Shown here: positions 8,060 through 16,692 of the stretch, one piece after another
How the letters are laid out: the number at the start of each line of letters is the position of its first letter
Numbering within the stretch: the stretch's first letter is position 1
Source: Haloferax gibbonsii ATCC 33959
Lineage (GTDB): Archaea; Halobacteriota; Halobacteria; Halobacteriales; Haloferacaceae
Direction: 5' to 3'
DNA: 64,000 bases
Assembly: GCF_000336775.1 (NCBI RefSeq)
Contig: NZ_AOLJ01000011.1
Coordinates: forward strand, 624,938-688,937
The notes under the pieces: model-generated
Database searches by the model: none
Told to the model about the DNA's origin: nothing
The model's input: the letters and a program-made list of their open reading frames with translations, nothing else
Made by a program: the position numbers and the translations under genes

Positions 8060-9673
8060 CTACGCCGCCCTCACGGCCGCACCGGTGACCGCGCTCCGAG
8101 TGGTTGCGTTCCTGTCGGCCTCGCGTTGTTCGGTCTCGTTCGTCCGCTGGACGACGTAGCGTTGGCCGACCATCGGGTCCAAGAGGCTGTCGACGGGCGC
8201 GCGGTCGTCGGTGAGAAGCGGCACGTCGCCGGTTGGTTCGTCGTTCCGGTAGGACGTGAGTTCGGCCGCGAGGTCGATGCCGATGTCGCGGCGCTGGTTG
8301 CGCGCCTGTAGCTCCTCGGCCGTCACGAGCGTCCCGTCTTTCGTCGCCACGACCTCGATGTTCTGGACGACGACGCTCCCCGCGGTGGGGAAGCTGTACA
8401 CCCGCGGGTAGACCGACCGCATCGTCTTGTACTCCGCGCGGTAGAACTGCGAAGCCGGGCCGCTCGGCGCGGAGATGACGTTGGCGAACAGGACGCCGTC
8501 CTCGTCGAGGCGGTCCGCGGTGAGCTGCATGAACTCCCGGGTCGTCAGCTGGAACGGGACCTTGTCCTTCCGGTAGGCGTCGAGGACGATGAGGTCGTAC
8601 GTCCGGTTCGTCTCCCGGAGGTACTGCCGGCCGTCCATCGTGTGGACGTTGAGCCGCGGCGACTCCTCGACGCCGAAGTACTCCTCGGCGACGGAGACGA
8701 CCTCGGGGTCGAGTTCGACCACGTCGACCGTCACGTTCGGGTACTGCTCCAAGAACACGCGCGGGCCGGTGAACCCGCCGCCGCCGACGAACAACACGCG
8801 GTCGATGTCGTCCGAGAGGAGGAAGGGGACGTGGAAGTACGAGGTGTAGTCGAAGACGTGCCGCGTCGGGTCGTCGAGGTCCATCGCGCTGTGGGGCTGG
8901 CCGTCGAGGTAGAGCGTCCGCGTCCCGCCCGAATCAGCGACGCGGAGCTCCTGATAGGCGGTCTGGGTGTGGTAGACGGTCGTGCCGCGGGAGTCGAGGC
9001 CGATGCCGCCGGTCAGCGACGCGAGGACGAGGACGGCGGCGATACCGACGCTCCAGACCGCCTCGTCGCGGCCGATGTTTGGCCGGGCGAGCGCGAGCGC
9101 CGTCACGACCGAGACGAGTCCGAAAACGAGCCCGATGTTGGTGACGCTCAGAGAGGGGATGAGGAAGTACGTGGTGGCGAACGCGCCGATGATGCTGCCG
9201 ACGGTGCCGACGGCGTAGACGTGGCCCGACGCCGCGCCCACGTCGGACCGCCCCGAGAGTTCGGCCGCGTAAGGGCTGATGAAGCCGAGGAAGTAGGTCG
9301 GCGGCCCGAACAGGAGCGTAATCGCCGGGAGCGACGCGAATCGGCTCGGGAGGGGGAGGCTCGTCGTCGACTGGATGAACAGGTCGCCGAGGAGGATGAC
9401 GCCCGCGATGTAGGCCGCGGTACCGATGAAGACGCGGACGAGCGCGCCGTTCGAGGCCTCCGCGGCCCGCTGCCCGCCGCGGTGATAGCCGAGACTCAGC
9501 GCCGCGAGGAAGACGCCGATGATGCTCCCCCACGTGTAGATGCTGCTGCCGAACTCGGGGGCGACCATCCGACCGGCGAGAATCTCCAAGCCCATGCTCG
9601 TGACCCCGGAGACGAACACGGCGAGTTCGGGACGCGTCATCCGGAGCCACGAGCCGGCGGCGGTCGATGCCAT
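8060..9673 (-). CDS. Membrane-fused spermidine-synthase-like protein
   Basis: 537 residues. About seven membrane helices fill residues 12-235, followed by a Rossmann methyltransferase-like domain of the spermidine synthase family: VLFVGGGGFTGPR (about 285), VELDPEV, and DLIVLDAY. Many archaea and bacteria carry such fusions whose substrate is unknown; haloarchaea are not rich in polyamines, so the name gives a fold rather than a function. The only obvious partner is the 86-residue protein directly downstream. Confidence 0.88.
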   Translation of the reverse strand: MASTAAGSWLRMTRPELAVFVSGVTSMGLEILAGRMVAPEFGSSIYTWGSIIGVFLAALSLGYHRGGQRAAEASNGALVRVFIGTAAYIAGVILLGDLFIQSTTSLPLPSRFASLPAITLLFGPPTYFLGFISPYAAELSGRSDVGAASGHVYAVGTVGSIIGAFATTYFLIPSLSVTNIGLVFGLVSVVTALALARPNIGRDEAVWSVGIAAVLVLASLTGGIGLDSRGTTVYHTQTAYQELRVADSGGTRTLYLDGQPHSAMDLDDPTRHVFDYTSYFHVPFLLSDDIDRVLFVGGGGFTGPRVFLEQYPNVTVDVVELDPEVVSVAEEYFGVEESPRLNVHTMDGRQYLRETNRTYDLIVLDAYRKDKVPFQLTTREFMQLTADRLDEDGVLFANVISAPSGPASQFYRAEYKTMRSVYPRVYSFPTAGSVVVQNIEVVATKDGTLVTAEELQARNQRRDIGIDLAAELTSYRNDEPTGDVPLLTDDRAPVDSLLDPMVGQRYVVQRTNETEQREADRNATTRSAVTGAAVRAA

Positions 9674-9811
9674 GTCAGTATGCCAAGGGGCGCGGCCGTA
9701 TTAATTCACGCACGGCGGCGAGCCGGACGACGCGTGCGGGTGTTCGACCCCGCCGCCGCTGCGACGCGCTCGCGCGAACCTTCTTATCTGATAACGGAGC
9801 CAGCCCGACCC

Positions 9812-10498
9812 GTGTCCTCCCTCGTCGCCGCGTCCGACCTCGCCCGCGCCGCGTACTGTCCGCGACAGCTCTACTACGCCCGCCGCGACGACGACCGAGC
9901 GCCGCCGCCCGCGGTCCGCGAAGTTCGCGCGCTCGCCTTCGCGTACCCCGACCTGCTCGACGCTCCCGACGACGAACTCGCGGCGCGCCCGATTTCGGTG
10001 TCGCCGGCGGCGTACCGCGAGAACCTCGCTCGACTCCGCGAGCGCGACGACTGGGGCGCGCTCACCGACCCCGTCGCCCGCGACGCGCTCCTCGCGGGGA
10101 AGGACTGCCGCGGCGTCGCGCACAAACTCGTTCGGTCGCCCGGCGACGGCGACCACGACCAACCGACGGTTCCATCGCTCGTCTCGCCGGGCGAACCGCC
10201 CGAGCGCGGCGTCTGGGAACCCCAGCGCGTCCGGGCCGTCGCGCTGGCGAAGGCGCTCGCGTGGGAGCGCGAGGCGTCGATACCGCGGGCGCTGGTCGAG
10301 TATCCGGCGGTCGGCGTCGTGCGAACGGTCAGACTCACCACGGGGAACAAGGCGGCCTACCGCCGGGCGCTCCGCGTCGCCCGCGACCTCGACTTCGTCC
10401 CGTCGCGGTTGCGGGACTCCGCGAAGTGCGAGTCGTGCGCCTACCGGGAGCGGTGCGGCGTGAAAACGTGGTCGTTGGCGTCGCTGCTCGGTCGGTGA
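9812..10498 (+). CDS. Cas4-like Fe-S protein, nuclease residues apparently lost
   Basis: 228 residues from GTG. The architecture follows Cas4: an N-terminal cysteine in AAYCPRQLYYARR (C16) and a C-terminal CESCAYRERC (C206, C209, C215) that together would hold a 4Fe-4S cluster. Between them GVAHKLVRS (101-109) aligns to the Cas4 GxxGKxDxx motif without the aspartate, and PTVPSLVS (118-125) aligns to the ExK motif without E or K; a Q remains in WEPQRVRAVA. By my alignment it binds a cluster but cannot cut DNA. There are no cas genes or CRISPR array nearby. Confidence 0.75.
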   Translation: MSSLVAASDLARAAYCPRQLYYARRDDDRAPPPAVREVRALAFAYPDLLDAPDDELAARPISVSPAAYRENLARLRERDDWGALTDPVARDALLAGKDCRGVAHKLVRSPGDGDHDQPTVPSLVSPGEPPERGVWEPQRVRAVALAKALAWEREASIPRALVEYPAVGVVRTVRLTTGNKAAYRRALRVARDLDFVPSRLRDSAKCESCAYRERCGVKTWSLASLLGR

Positions 10499-10544
10499 GG
10501 GGGGGCCACGTCGCCGGCGGCGGGACGGCGACCGACGCCGCCCG

Positions 10545-11147
10545 CTACGCGTCGCTGTCGTGCTCGTCGAGCCACGCCTCGATGTCGTCGGCCATCGCGC
10601 CGCGGCGGTGGACGACGCCGCGGCCGGGGTCGACGACGGTGCTCTCGGTGCCGGGCGTCGTCCCGCCGTCGAGGACGACGGCGACCGCCTCCCGAATCTC
10701 GTCGGAGAGCTGCGAGGGGTGCGTGATGCTCCCGGTTCCGGAGCGGTTGGCGCTGGTCGCCGTGACGGGCGTCCCGGCCGCGCGGAAGAGGTCCAAGGCG
10801 AGTTCGTGGTCGGGAACGCGGACGCCGACGCGCTCTTTCCCGGCGACGAGCGCGTCCGGCAGACTGTCGCGTCGCTCCACGACGACCGTCACCGGCCCGG
10901 GGAGGAACCGGCGCATGAACGCCTCCTCGCGCTCGTCGGCGACGACGTGCTCCAGCGCGGCGTCCACGTCGGGGAAGCCGGCGGAAAGCGGTTTGTCTCG
11001 GTCGCGGCCCTTGATGTCGAAGACGCGTTCGACCGCGTCGGCGTTCGTCGCGTCCGCGCCCATGCCGTAGACTGTCTCGGTCGGATAGACGACCGCCTCG
11101 CCGCGGCGGATGGCGTCGGCGGCACGCTGTACGTCGTCGTCGCTCAT
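10545..11147 (-). CDS. L-threonylcarbamoyladenylate synthase (TsaC/YrdC)
   Basis: 200 residues, a single YrdC domain without the extra Sua5 domain. PTETVYGMGADA and IKGRDRDKPLS are the family's ATP/threonine-binding elements, and ATSANRSGTGS lies in the conserved C-terminal loop. It makes threonylcarbamoyl-AMP from threonine, bicarbonate and ATP for the KEOPS complex, which forms t6A37 in ANN-decoding tRNAs. I took MSDDDVQRAAD (ATG at 11147) as the start rather than one six codons upstream. Confidence 0.93.
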   Translation of the reverse strand: MSDDDVQRAADAIRRGEAVVYPTETVYGMGADATNADAVERVFDIKGRDRDKPLSAGFPDVDAALEHVVADEREEAFMRRFLPGPVTVVVERRDSLPDALVAGKERVGVRVPDHELALDLFRAAGTPVTATSANRSGTGSITHPSQLSDEIREAVAVVLDGGTTPGTESTVVDPGRGVVHRRGAMADDIEAWLDEHDSDA

Positions 11148-11277
11148 GGACGAACGGACGCGCAACGGGCGAAAAAGCGTGACGAAACGGCGATTCCGTG
11201 CGGGGCGGAGACGCGGGTCGGCACGGACGGAGCCGAGGGCTCGGCCCGCGTGCGTCGCTCCGAGCGGCGGGGGCGAC

Positions 11278-11784
11278 TTACAGGCCGGCGAGCGCGTCAG
11301 CGAGTTCCTCGTAGTCCGGGAAGTCCGGCCACTCGTCGGCGACCCAGCGGTACTGGACCGTCCGCTCCTCGTCGAGGAGGAACACGGCGGGGCGGTGTTC
11401 GGTGACGCCGGCCATCCCGTCGAGGTCGTGTTCGAGGTCGTAGTCGGCCGCGACGTCGGCCGCGGGGTCAGAGAACAGTCGGGCGTCCACGTCGCGTTCT
11501 TCGAGGAACGCCTTGTGCTCGTAGGGCGACGAGATTGAGACGCCGACCGCCTGCACGTCCGCCGGGACGCCGCGGTCGCGGAGTTCGTTCCAGACGTACG
11601 TCGCCGGGAACGCGCCCGCCATCGTGTGGAACACGAGGAGGACGGGGCCGTCGTCGGTGAGGTCCGAGAGGGACGCGTCCGCCCAGAACTCGTCGTTGAC
11701 GAGCGGACGGGTGAAGTCCGGAGCGGTGTCGCCCGTCGCCGGCGCGTCGTGGTCGGGGAGGTCGACGACGTCGAAGTCGACCAT
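11278..11784 (-). CDS. Peroxiredoxin-like thioredoxin-fold protein without cysteine
   Basis: 168 residues of the AhpC/TSA family: GDTAPDFTRPLVND at the start, VLLVFHTMAGAFPATYVWNE where the peroxidatic loop belongs, then AVGVSISSPYEHKAFLEE and LFSDP. The protein contains no cysteine at all, and the peroxidatic position lies in ATYVW, so it cannot act as a classic peroxiredoxin. Its ATG overlaps the stop of the glutaredoxin gene by one base, so the two are translated together. It may be a redox-dead binding partner or have a new activity. Confidence 0.88.
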   Translation of the reverse strand: MVDFDVVDLPDHDAPATGDTAPDFTRPLVNDEFWADASLSDLTDDGPVLLVFHTMAGAFPATYVWNELRDRGVPADVQAVGVSISSPYEHKAFLEERDVDARLFSDPAADVAADYDLEHDLDGMAGVTEHRPAVFLLDEERTVQYRWVADEWPDFPDYEELADALAGL

Positions 11785-12047
11785 CAGGCTCCCTCCCCGT
11801 AGGTGTTTTCGAGGTACTCGACGATGTTCGCCGACTCGGACATCGTGACGCCGGTGTTGTCGTCCACGATGGCCGGAACCGAGCGCTTGCCCGAGACGCG
11901 CTTGACGACGTTCCGGTCGGAGTGCATCGGCTCGACGAACCGCGACTGGTAGGCGAGGCCCTGGTCGTCGAGCGTGCGGACGACCCGCTCGCAGTACGGG
12001 CACGCCTGCAGTCGGTACAGCGTAATCGCCGGTTGCTCGTCTGCCAT
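11784..12047 (-). CDS. Glutaredoxin-like protein
   Basis: 87 residues with ITLYRLQACPYCERV, a dithiol CPYC active site (C16, C19), the cis-proline motif SVPAIVD, and the GSH-site-like region TMSESANIVEYL. Haloarchaea lack glutathione and use gamma-glutamylcysteine, so the physiological thiol is probably that. It is the first gene of a two-gene operon with the cysteine-free peroxiredoxin-like protein. Confidence 0.9.
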   Translation of the reverse strand: MADEQPAITLYRLQACPYCERVVRTLDDQGLAYQSRFVEPMHSDRNVVKRVSGKRSVPAIVDDNTGVTMSESANIVEYLENTYGEGA

Positions 12048-12219
12048 GGGCGGCTGTTGGGAAGAGCGTCGCCTAAGCCCTTCGCTCGCGGGCATCCGCG
12101 CCGCAATATCGGTTCGGCGTCGGTTCGCCGACCGGACCAGCGAGGGCGGACGAGACGCCGACCGAGAGGGGTTCGAGGGCAACTCTTAATTCCGGTCCCG
12201 CGCAAGACAGTGTAGTTAC

Positions 12220-13626
12220 ATGGGTTTGCCGCCGCTACAGTTACCACCAGCCACGACACTCGCGGCCGCACAGGTCTCGAACATTCCGCTGGACGACACG
12301 ACGATAACGGTCCTCGGTGTGATCGGAATCATCGTCCTGATCGGCCTCTCGGCGTTCTTCTCCTCGTCCGAGATCGCGATGTTCTCGCTCGCAAAACACC
12401 GCGTCGACTCGATGGTCGAAGACGGTGTGCCGGGCGCAGAGCGGGTGAAAGCGCTCAAGGAAGACCCGCACCGGCTTCTCGTGACCATTCTGGTCGGAAA
12501 CAACATCGCGAACATCGCGATGTCCTCGATATCGACCGGGCTGCTCGTCTTCGTCGGCTTCCAACAGGGAGAGGCGGTCGCAATCGCGACGTTCGGGATT
12601 ACGGCGATCGTCCTGCTGTTCGGCGAGAGCGCGCCGAAGTCCTACGCGGTCGAAAACACCGAGTCGTGGTCCCTCCGCATCGCGCGGCCCCTGAAATACG
12701 CCGAGCTGCTGTTGCTCCCGCTCGTCGTCTTCTTCGACTACCTGACCCGCGTCATCAACAAGGTCACCGGCGGTCAGACCGCCATCGAGACGACCTACGT
12801 CACCCGCGACGAGATTCAGAACCTCATCGAGACGGGCGAGCGCGAGGGCGTCATCGAGGAGGAAGAACGCGAGATGCTCGACCGCATCTTCCGGTTCAAT
12901 TCGACTATCGCGAAGGAGGTCATGACCCCGCGCCTCGACATGACCGCCGTCCCCAAGGACGCGACCATCGACGAGGCCATCGAGACGTGCGTGCAGGCCG
13001 ACCACGAGCGAGTCCCCGTGTACGACGGTAACCTCGACAACATCATCGGCATCGTCAACATCCGGAACCTCGTCCGCGAGAAGTACTACGGCGAACGCGG
13101 CGTCGGCATCGCCGACATCGTCTCGCCGACGCTCCACGTCCCCGAGTCGAAGAACGTCGACGAACTCATGGCCGAGATGCAGGACACCCGGATGCAGATG
13201 GTCGTCGTCATCGACGAGTTCGGGACCACGGAGGGGCTCATCACCCTCGAAGACATGGTCGAGGAAATCGTCGGCGACATCCTCGAAGGCGACGAGGAAG
13301 AGCCCTTCGAGGCGGTCGACGAGAACACCTACCTCGTCCGCGGCGAGGTCAACATCGACGAGGTCAACGAGATGCTCGACATCGAACTCCCCGAGGGCGA
13401 GGAGTTCGAGACGCTCGCCGGCTTCATCTTCAACCGCGCCGGTCGTCTCGTCGAGGAAGGCGAGGAAATCAGCTACAACGACATCGTCATCCGCATCGAG
13501 CAGGTCGACAACACGCGCATCATGAAAGCGCGCATCCGGACCAACTCAGGCATCGAAGCCGCCGACGGCAACGGCGACGACGAGAACGGCGGCGACGAGG
13601 AAGCGGAAGTCGAGCCCGACACCTGA
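12220..13626 (+). CDS. CNNM/HlyC-CorC family membrane protein
   Basis: 468 residues: an N-terminal hydrophobic stretch, a DUF21 transmembrane domain (about 25-195), a CBS pair (about 205-330), a CorC_HlyC domain (about 345-430) and an acidic Asp/Glu-rich tail. This is the architecture of magnesium/cobalt efflux or regulation proteins related to CNNM and MpfA. AACTCTTAATTCC about 35 bases before the ATG is a plausible TATA box. It converges on a small membrane gene; the 96-base gap holds three loose copies of a GAACCCGNTTCGTC unit (13643, 13665, 13691). Confidence 0.92.
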   Translation: MGLPPLQLPPATTLAAAQVSNIPLDDTTITVLGVIGIIVLIGLSAFFSSSEIAMFSLAKHRVDSMVEDGVPGAERVKALKEDPHRLLVTILVGNNIANIAMSSISTGLLVFVGFQQGEAVAIATFGITAIVLLFGESAPKSYAVENTESWSLRIARPLKYAELLLLPLVVFFDYLTRVINKVTGGQTAIETTYVTRDEIQNLIETGEREGVIEEEEREMLDRIFRFNSTIAKEVMTPRLDMTAVPKDATIDEAIETCVQADHERVPVYDGNLDNIIGIVNIRNLVREKYYGERGVGIADIVSPTLHVPESKNVDELMAEMQDTRMQMVVVIDEFGTTEGLITLEDMVEEIVGDILEGDEEEPFEAVDENTYLVRGEVNIDEVNEMLDIELPEGEEFETLAGFIFNRAGRLVEEGEEISYNDIVIRIEQVDNTRIMKARIRTNSGIEAADGNGDDENGGDEEAEVEPDT

Positions 13627-13722
13627 CCGGTCCGACCCGACAGAACCCGTTCGTCTCGACATCTGAACCCGATTCGTCCCCGCTCCGACTGAACTCGTTT
13701 TCGAACCGTCGTCCGCCGTGAC

Positions 13723-13998
13723 TCACCCGAGGAGCGTAAACGAGAGAACCACGAGCGCCAGCGACGCCAGCGCGAGGAACGCCAATCCGGTCGCGTCGGC
13801 GGTGCCGTCGCCGAGGCGTCGCGCTCGCCCGCGGAAGCGAATCGCCAGCGCGAACGCGCCGAGTCCGACGGCTCCGAAGGCGAACCCGCGAAGCGAGATG
13901 CCGGTCACGACCGCCATCGCGACGTGGTAGACGCCGAAGACGGCCCAGAGGGCAGAAACGAGGGTGGCGAGCGCGACGCGGAGTCCACGAACGTTCAC
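13723..13998 (-). CDS. Small three-helix membrane protein
   Basis: 91 residues starting at a GTG whose last bases overlap the stop of the PiT-like gene (GTGA), so the two are translationally coupled. Three hydrophobic stretches (about 5-30, 32-52, 68-90) are separated by a basic loop (RFRGRARRLG). Unknown function; coupling to the phosphate-type permease suggests an accessory role, which is inference. Confidence 0.8.
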   Translation of the reverse strand: MNVRGLRVALATLVSALWAVFGVYHVAMAVVTGISLRGFAFGAVGLGAFALAIRFRGRARRLGDGTADATGLAFLALASLALVVLSFTLLG

Positions 13999-15194
13999 AG
14001 ACCGAGTACGCTCGACACGAGCGTAAAGACGCCGTAGCCCAGCCCGAACGCGAGCGCGAGCGAGCCGACCCACGCGAGCACCGTGTACAGCATCTTCCGC
14101 CGGGAGACGCCCGACCCGCCGGCGGCGTAGCCGGAGCCAATGATGGCGCTGACGATGATCTCGTTGAACGACACGGGAACGCCGAGGGCGACGGCGGTCT
14201 GGGCGATGGCGAACGAGGGAATCATCGCCGCGATGGAGCGCCGCGGCCCGAGCGAGGAGTAGTCCTGCGCGAGCGCCTTAATCATGCGCGGCGCGCCGGT
14301 CCACGACCCGGCGAGGAGGCCCACTCCGCCGCCGACGAGGAGCGCCGGGAGCGGGACCGCGACCACGTCCAGCAGGGGAACGAGCGGCCCGATAGCGAGA
14401 CCGACCTGACTGCCGCCCGCCGAGAAGGCGACGAGGCCGCCGAGGACGAGCAGGAATCGCCGCTGACCGCGGGTCTTGTCGGTCGTCACCCAGCGACCGA
14501 CGACCGCGGCCGCGACGAGCGCGACGAAGAGGGAGGCGGCGACGAACCAGACCGTCTCGCCGAGGCCGACGAGGCCGGTCGCCTCGACTGCAGCGGCCCG
14601 GGCGACCGAGGCCGAGCCCGCCGCGCCGCCCAGCCCCGCGAACTCCATGTTGGCGACGAGCAGGCCGACGATTCCGGCGAGCGCGGGGACGGTCCACTGC
14701 TCGGAGACGCCGTCGGCGCGGAGGAGCCGGGCGGTCGCGTACGACGCCCCGCCGCCGACGAAGGGGGTGAGCACCCACAGCGAGACGATTTGCTGGTACT
14801 TCGCCCACGCGGGGTCGCCGCCCATGGCGAGGCCGACGCCGACGACCGCGCCGGTGACGGTGAAAGCGGTGGCGATTGGGTAGCCGGCGAAGACGCCGAG
14901 CGCGACGAGCACCGCCGCGGTGATGAGCGCGACGACCGCGGCCCCCGCGGTCAGCGTGACGCCGCCGATGAGTTCGGTGCCGACGGCGTTGGTGACGTTC
15001 GCGCCCTGGAGGAACGCCCCGGCGAACCCGAGCAGGCCGACGATGAAGCCCGCGCGCATCACCGAGATGGCGTTGGCTCCGACCGCGGGCGCAAAGGGCG
15101 TCGAACCCGACGACCCCGCGCCGATGGCCCACGCCATGAACAGGCTGGCAAGGGCGGCGACGACGAACGTGGCGAGCGTCGCGGCGGCTACCAC
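13995..15194 (-). CDS. PiT-family inorganic phosphate permease
   Basis: 399 residues with about 10-11 membrane helices and the two inverted repeats of the PiT family: APAVGANAISVMRAG in the first half and VPVSFNEIIVSAIIGSG in the second. Members bring in phosphate (or sulfate) with sodium or protons. No PhoU-like protein is adjacent, unlike in many PiT operons. A 55-residue one-helix protein ends 46 bases upstream and a three-helix protein overlaps downstream, so the locus may form a small membrane operon. Confidence 0.9.
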   Translation of the reverse strand: MVAAATLATFVVAALASLFMAWAIGAGSSGSTPFAPAVGANAISVMRAGFIVGLLGFAGAFLQGANVTNAVGTELIGGVTLTAGAAVVALITAAVLVALGVFAGYPIATAFTVTGAVVGVGLAMGGDPAWAKYQQIVSLWVLTPFVGGGASYATARLLRADGVSEQWTVPALAGIVGLLVANMEFAGLGGAAGSASVARAAAVEATGLVGLGETVWFVAASLFVALVAAAVVGRWVTTDKTRGQRRFLLVLGGLVAFSAGGSQVGLAIGPLVPLLDVVAVPLPALLVGGGVGLLAGSWTGAPRMIKALAQDYSSLGPRRSIAAMIPSFAIAQTAVALGVPVSFNEIIVSAIIGSGYAAGGSGVSRRKMLYTVLAWVGSLALAFGLGYGVFTLVSSVLGL

Positions 15195-15240
15195 GGGGCG
15201 ACACCTCGGCGGTCGTCGGCGTCGGCTGTTGTCCCGTCCA

Positions 15241-15408
15241 TCAGCGGCGGCGCGCCTCGTCGTACCCCTCGCTCAGGCCGAGGAGCGTCCGACGGACGAG
15301 GAGATACCCGAAGAAGACGAAGAGCAACAACGCGACGAGCAGCCCGACGAACACGGGATTCCCCGCGAGAAAGTCGACGAGGCCGTCTACGACCAAAGGG
15401 TCGGTCAT
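15241..15408 (-). CDS. Single-helix membrane microprotein
   Basis: 55 residues from the ATG at 15408: a short hydrophobic lead, one strong transmembrane helix (VFVGLLVALLLFVFFGYLLV), then a basic/acidic tail ending EARRR. Codon bias is typical for the genome. It lies upstream of, and on the same strand as, the PiT permease; probably part of that transcript. Confidence 0.7.
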   Translation of the reverse strand: MTDPLVVDGLVDFLAGNPVFVGLLVALLLFVFFGYLLVRRTLLGLSEGYDEARRR

Positions 15409-15504
15409 GTGGATGGGTTCGGCGGGCACGAGGTATAGCAATTTCGGCGACGGGTCGTGAAAGAATACGAACACTCATGGGAAAACGCGAGTAACGCCGA
15501 TTTG

Positions 15505-16485
15505 ATGGCCGACCTCATCCCCTCCAGCCCGGGCGACCCGGACGACAACCGGGACGACCGAGACCCCAAGGTTATCGGCCTCGACAGCGACGAGGCGGAC
15601 GACCTCCTCGGAGCCATCTCCTCGTCGACCGCCCGGTCGGTCCTCGCGTCGCTCCACGAGTCGCCGGCGACGCCCTCCGACCTCGCCACCGAGGTCGACA
15701 CGTCCCTCCAGAACGTCCAGTACCACCTCGGGAACCTCTCGGAAGCGGGGCTCATCGAGGTCGCGGACACGAGGTACTCCGAGAAGGGACGCGAGATGAA
15801 CGTGTACACCCCCGCGGACCGGGCGCTCGTCGTCGTCGCCGGGCGCGAGGACGAGACGAAGGGGCTGAAAGGCGCGCTCACGCGCCTCATCGGCGGCGTC
15901 GGCGTCCTCGGCATCGGCGCGGCCGTGGTAAATCGGCTCGCTCGAACCGAATCGGTGCTCCCGTTCGGCTTCGGTACCTCGGCCGGCGGTGCGGACGGCG
16001 CTGGCGGTTCGAGCGACGCTGGCGGTTCCGAAGCCGGCCAAAGCGGCGGGTCGGGCGGCGACCTCAACGCGACCTATCAGTCCGAGTCGGCCGACGCGAC
16101 GACCGCGGCGGACTCGACGACGCAGACGACGACAGAGACCGCGACGACGACTGACGGCGGCGGCGGGTTCAGCATCGCCGAGGCGACCACGACGGCGGAT
16201 TCGACGACGCAGACCGCGGAGGCGACCCGGACCGCAGCCGAGACGACGCGGACGGTGACGGAAGCCACGCAGACCGCCGCTGAGACCGCGACCGCGACGC
16301 CGACGCCGACGGTGGTTCCGGACACGACGGCCGCACAGACGGCCACGGAGACCGCGGTGCAACTCACGAGCGGGTCGGGCGGACTCGCCGAGACTATCGG
16401 GTCGCTCTCGCCGGGGACGCTGTTCTTCCTCGGGGGGCTGACCGTGCTTCTCGCGTGGGTCGCGGTGGGCGTGCTGCGTGACTAA
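15505..16485 (+). CDS. Membrane-anchored winged-helix transcription regulator
   Basis: 326 residues. An acidic lead is followed by an ArsR-like winged helix (about residues 25-110; SSTARSVLASLHE, DLATEVDTSLQNVQYHLGNLSEAGLIEV). Then comes a probable membrane helix (about 128-146), a Ser/Gly- then Thr-rich stretch of about 130 residues with repeated T-T-A-D-S-T-T-Q-T-like units, and a C-terminal membrane helix (LFFLGGLTVLLAWVAVGVL). This suggests a DNA-binding domain inside, a glycosylatable Thr-rich loop outside, and two membrane anchors. I chose ATG 15505; a GTG at 15457 is possible. Confidence 0.8.
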   Translation: MADLIPSSPGDPDDNRDDRDPKVIGLDSDEADDLLGAISSSTARSVLASLHESPATPSDLATEVDTSLQNVQYHLGNLSEAGLIEVADTRYSEKGREMNVYTPADRALVVVAGREDETKGLKGALTRLIGGVGVLGIGAAVVNRLARTESVLPFGFGTSAGGADGAGGSSDAGGSEAGQSGGSGGDLNATYQSESADATTAADSTTQTTTETATTTDGGGGFSIAEATTTADSTTQTAEATRTAAETTRTVTEATQTAAETATATPTPTVVPDTTAAQTATETAVQLTSGSGGLAETIGSLSPGTLFFLGGLTVLLAWVAVGVLRD

Positions 16486-16692
16486 AACGGTTGTTTGAGC
16501 TTACGGTGCGTATTTGATACCGTCACCCGTAGGAGTGAGTACGAGGTCGCGCGTGGCCCCCCAACGGCGACGGGACTGCCATCCGTGCCCCTGCCCCTCA
16601 CCCCGTCGTCTCGCGTGGCCTCGGACTGTCCCCAACAGGCTTCCCGGCCTGTTCCCGCTGATTCTTCCGGCCCTCCGCCGGACCCCACTGCA

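Noticed and set aside
9812-10498. Cas4 gene as sign of a CRISPR-Cas locus
   Set aside because: No cas1, cas2 or repeat-spacer array is within the window, and the nuclease residues appear missing.
13643-13704. Three loose copies of a GAACCCGNTTCGTC unit between converging genes
   Set aside because: Spacing is uneven (22 and 26 bases) and matches are partial; common GC-rich words could explain them.
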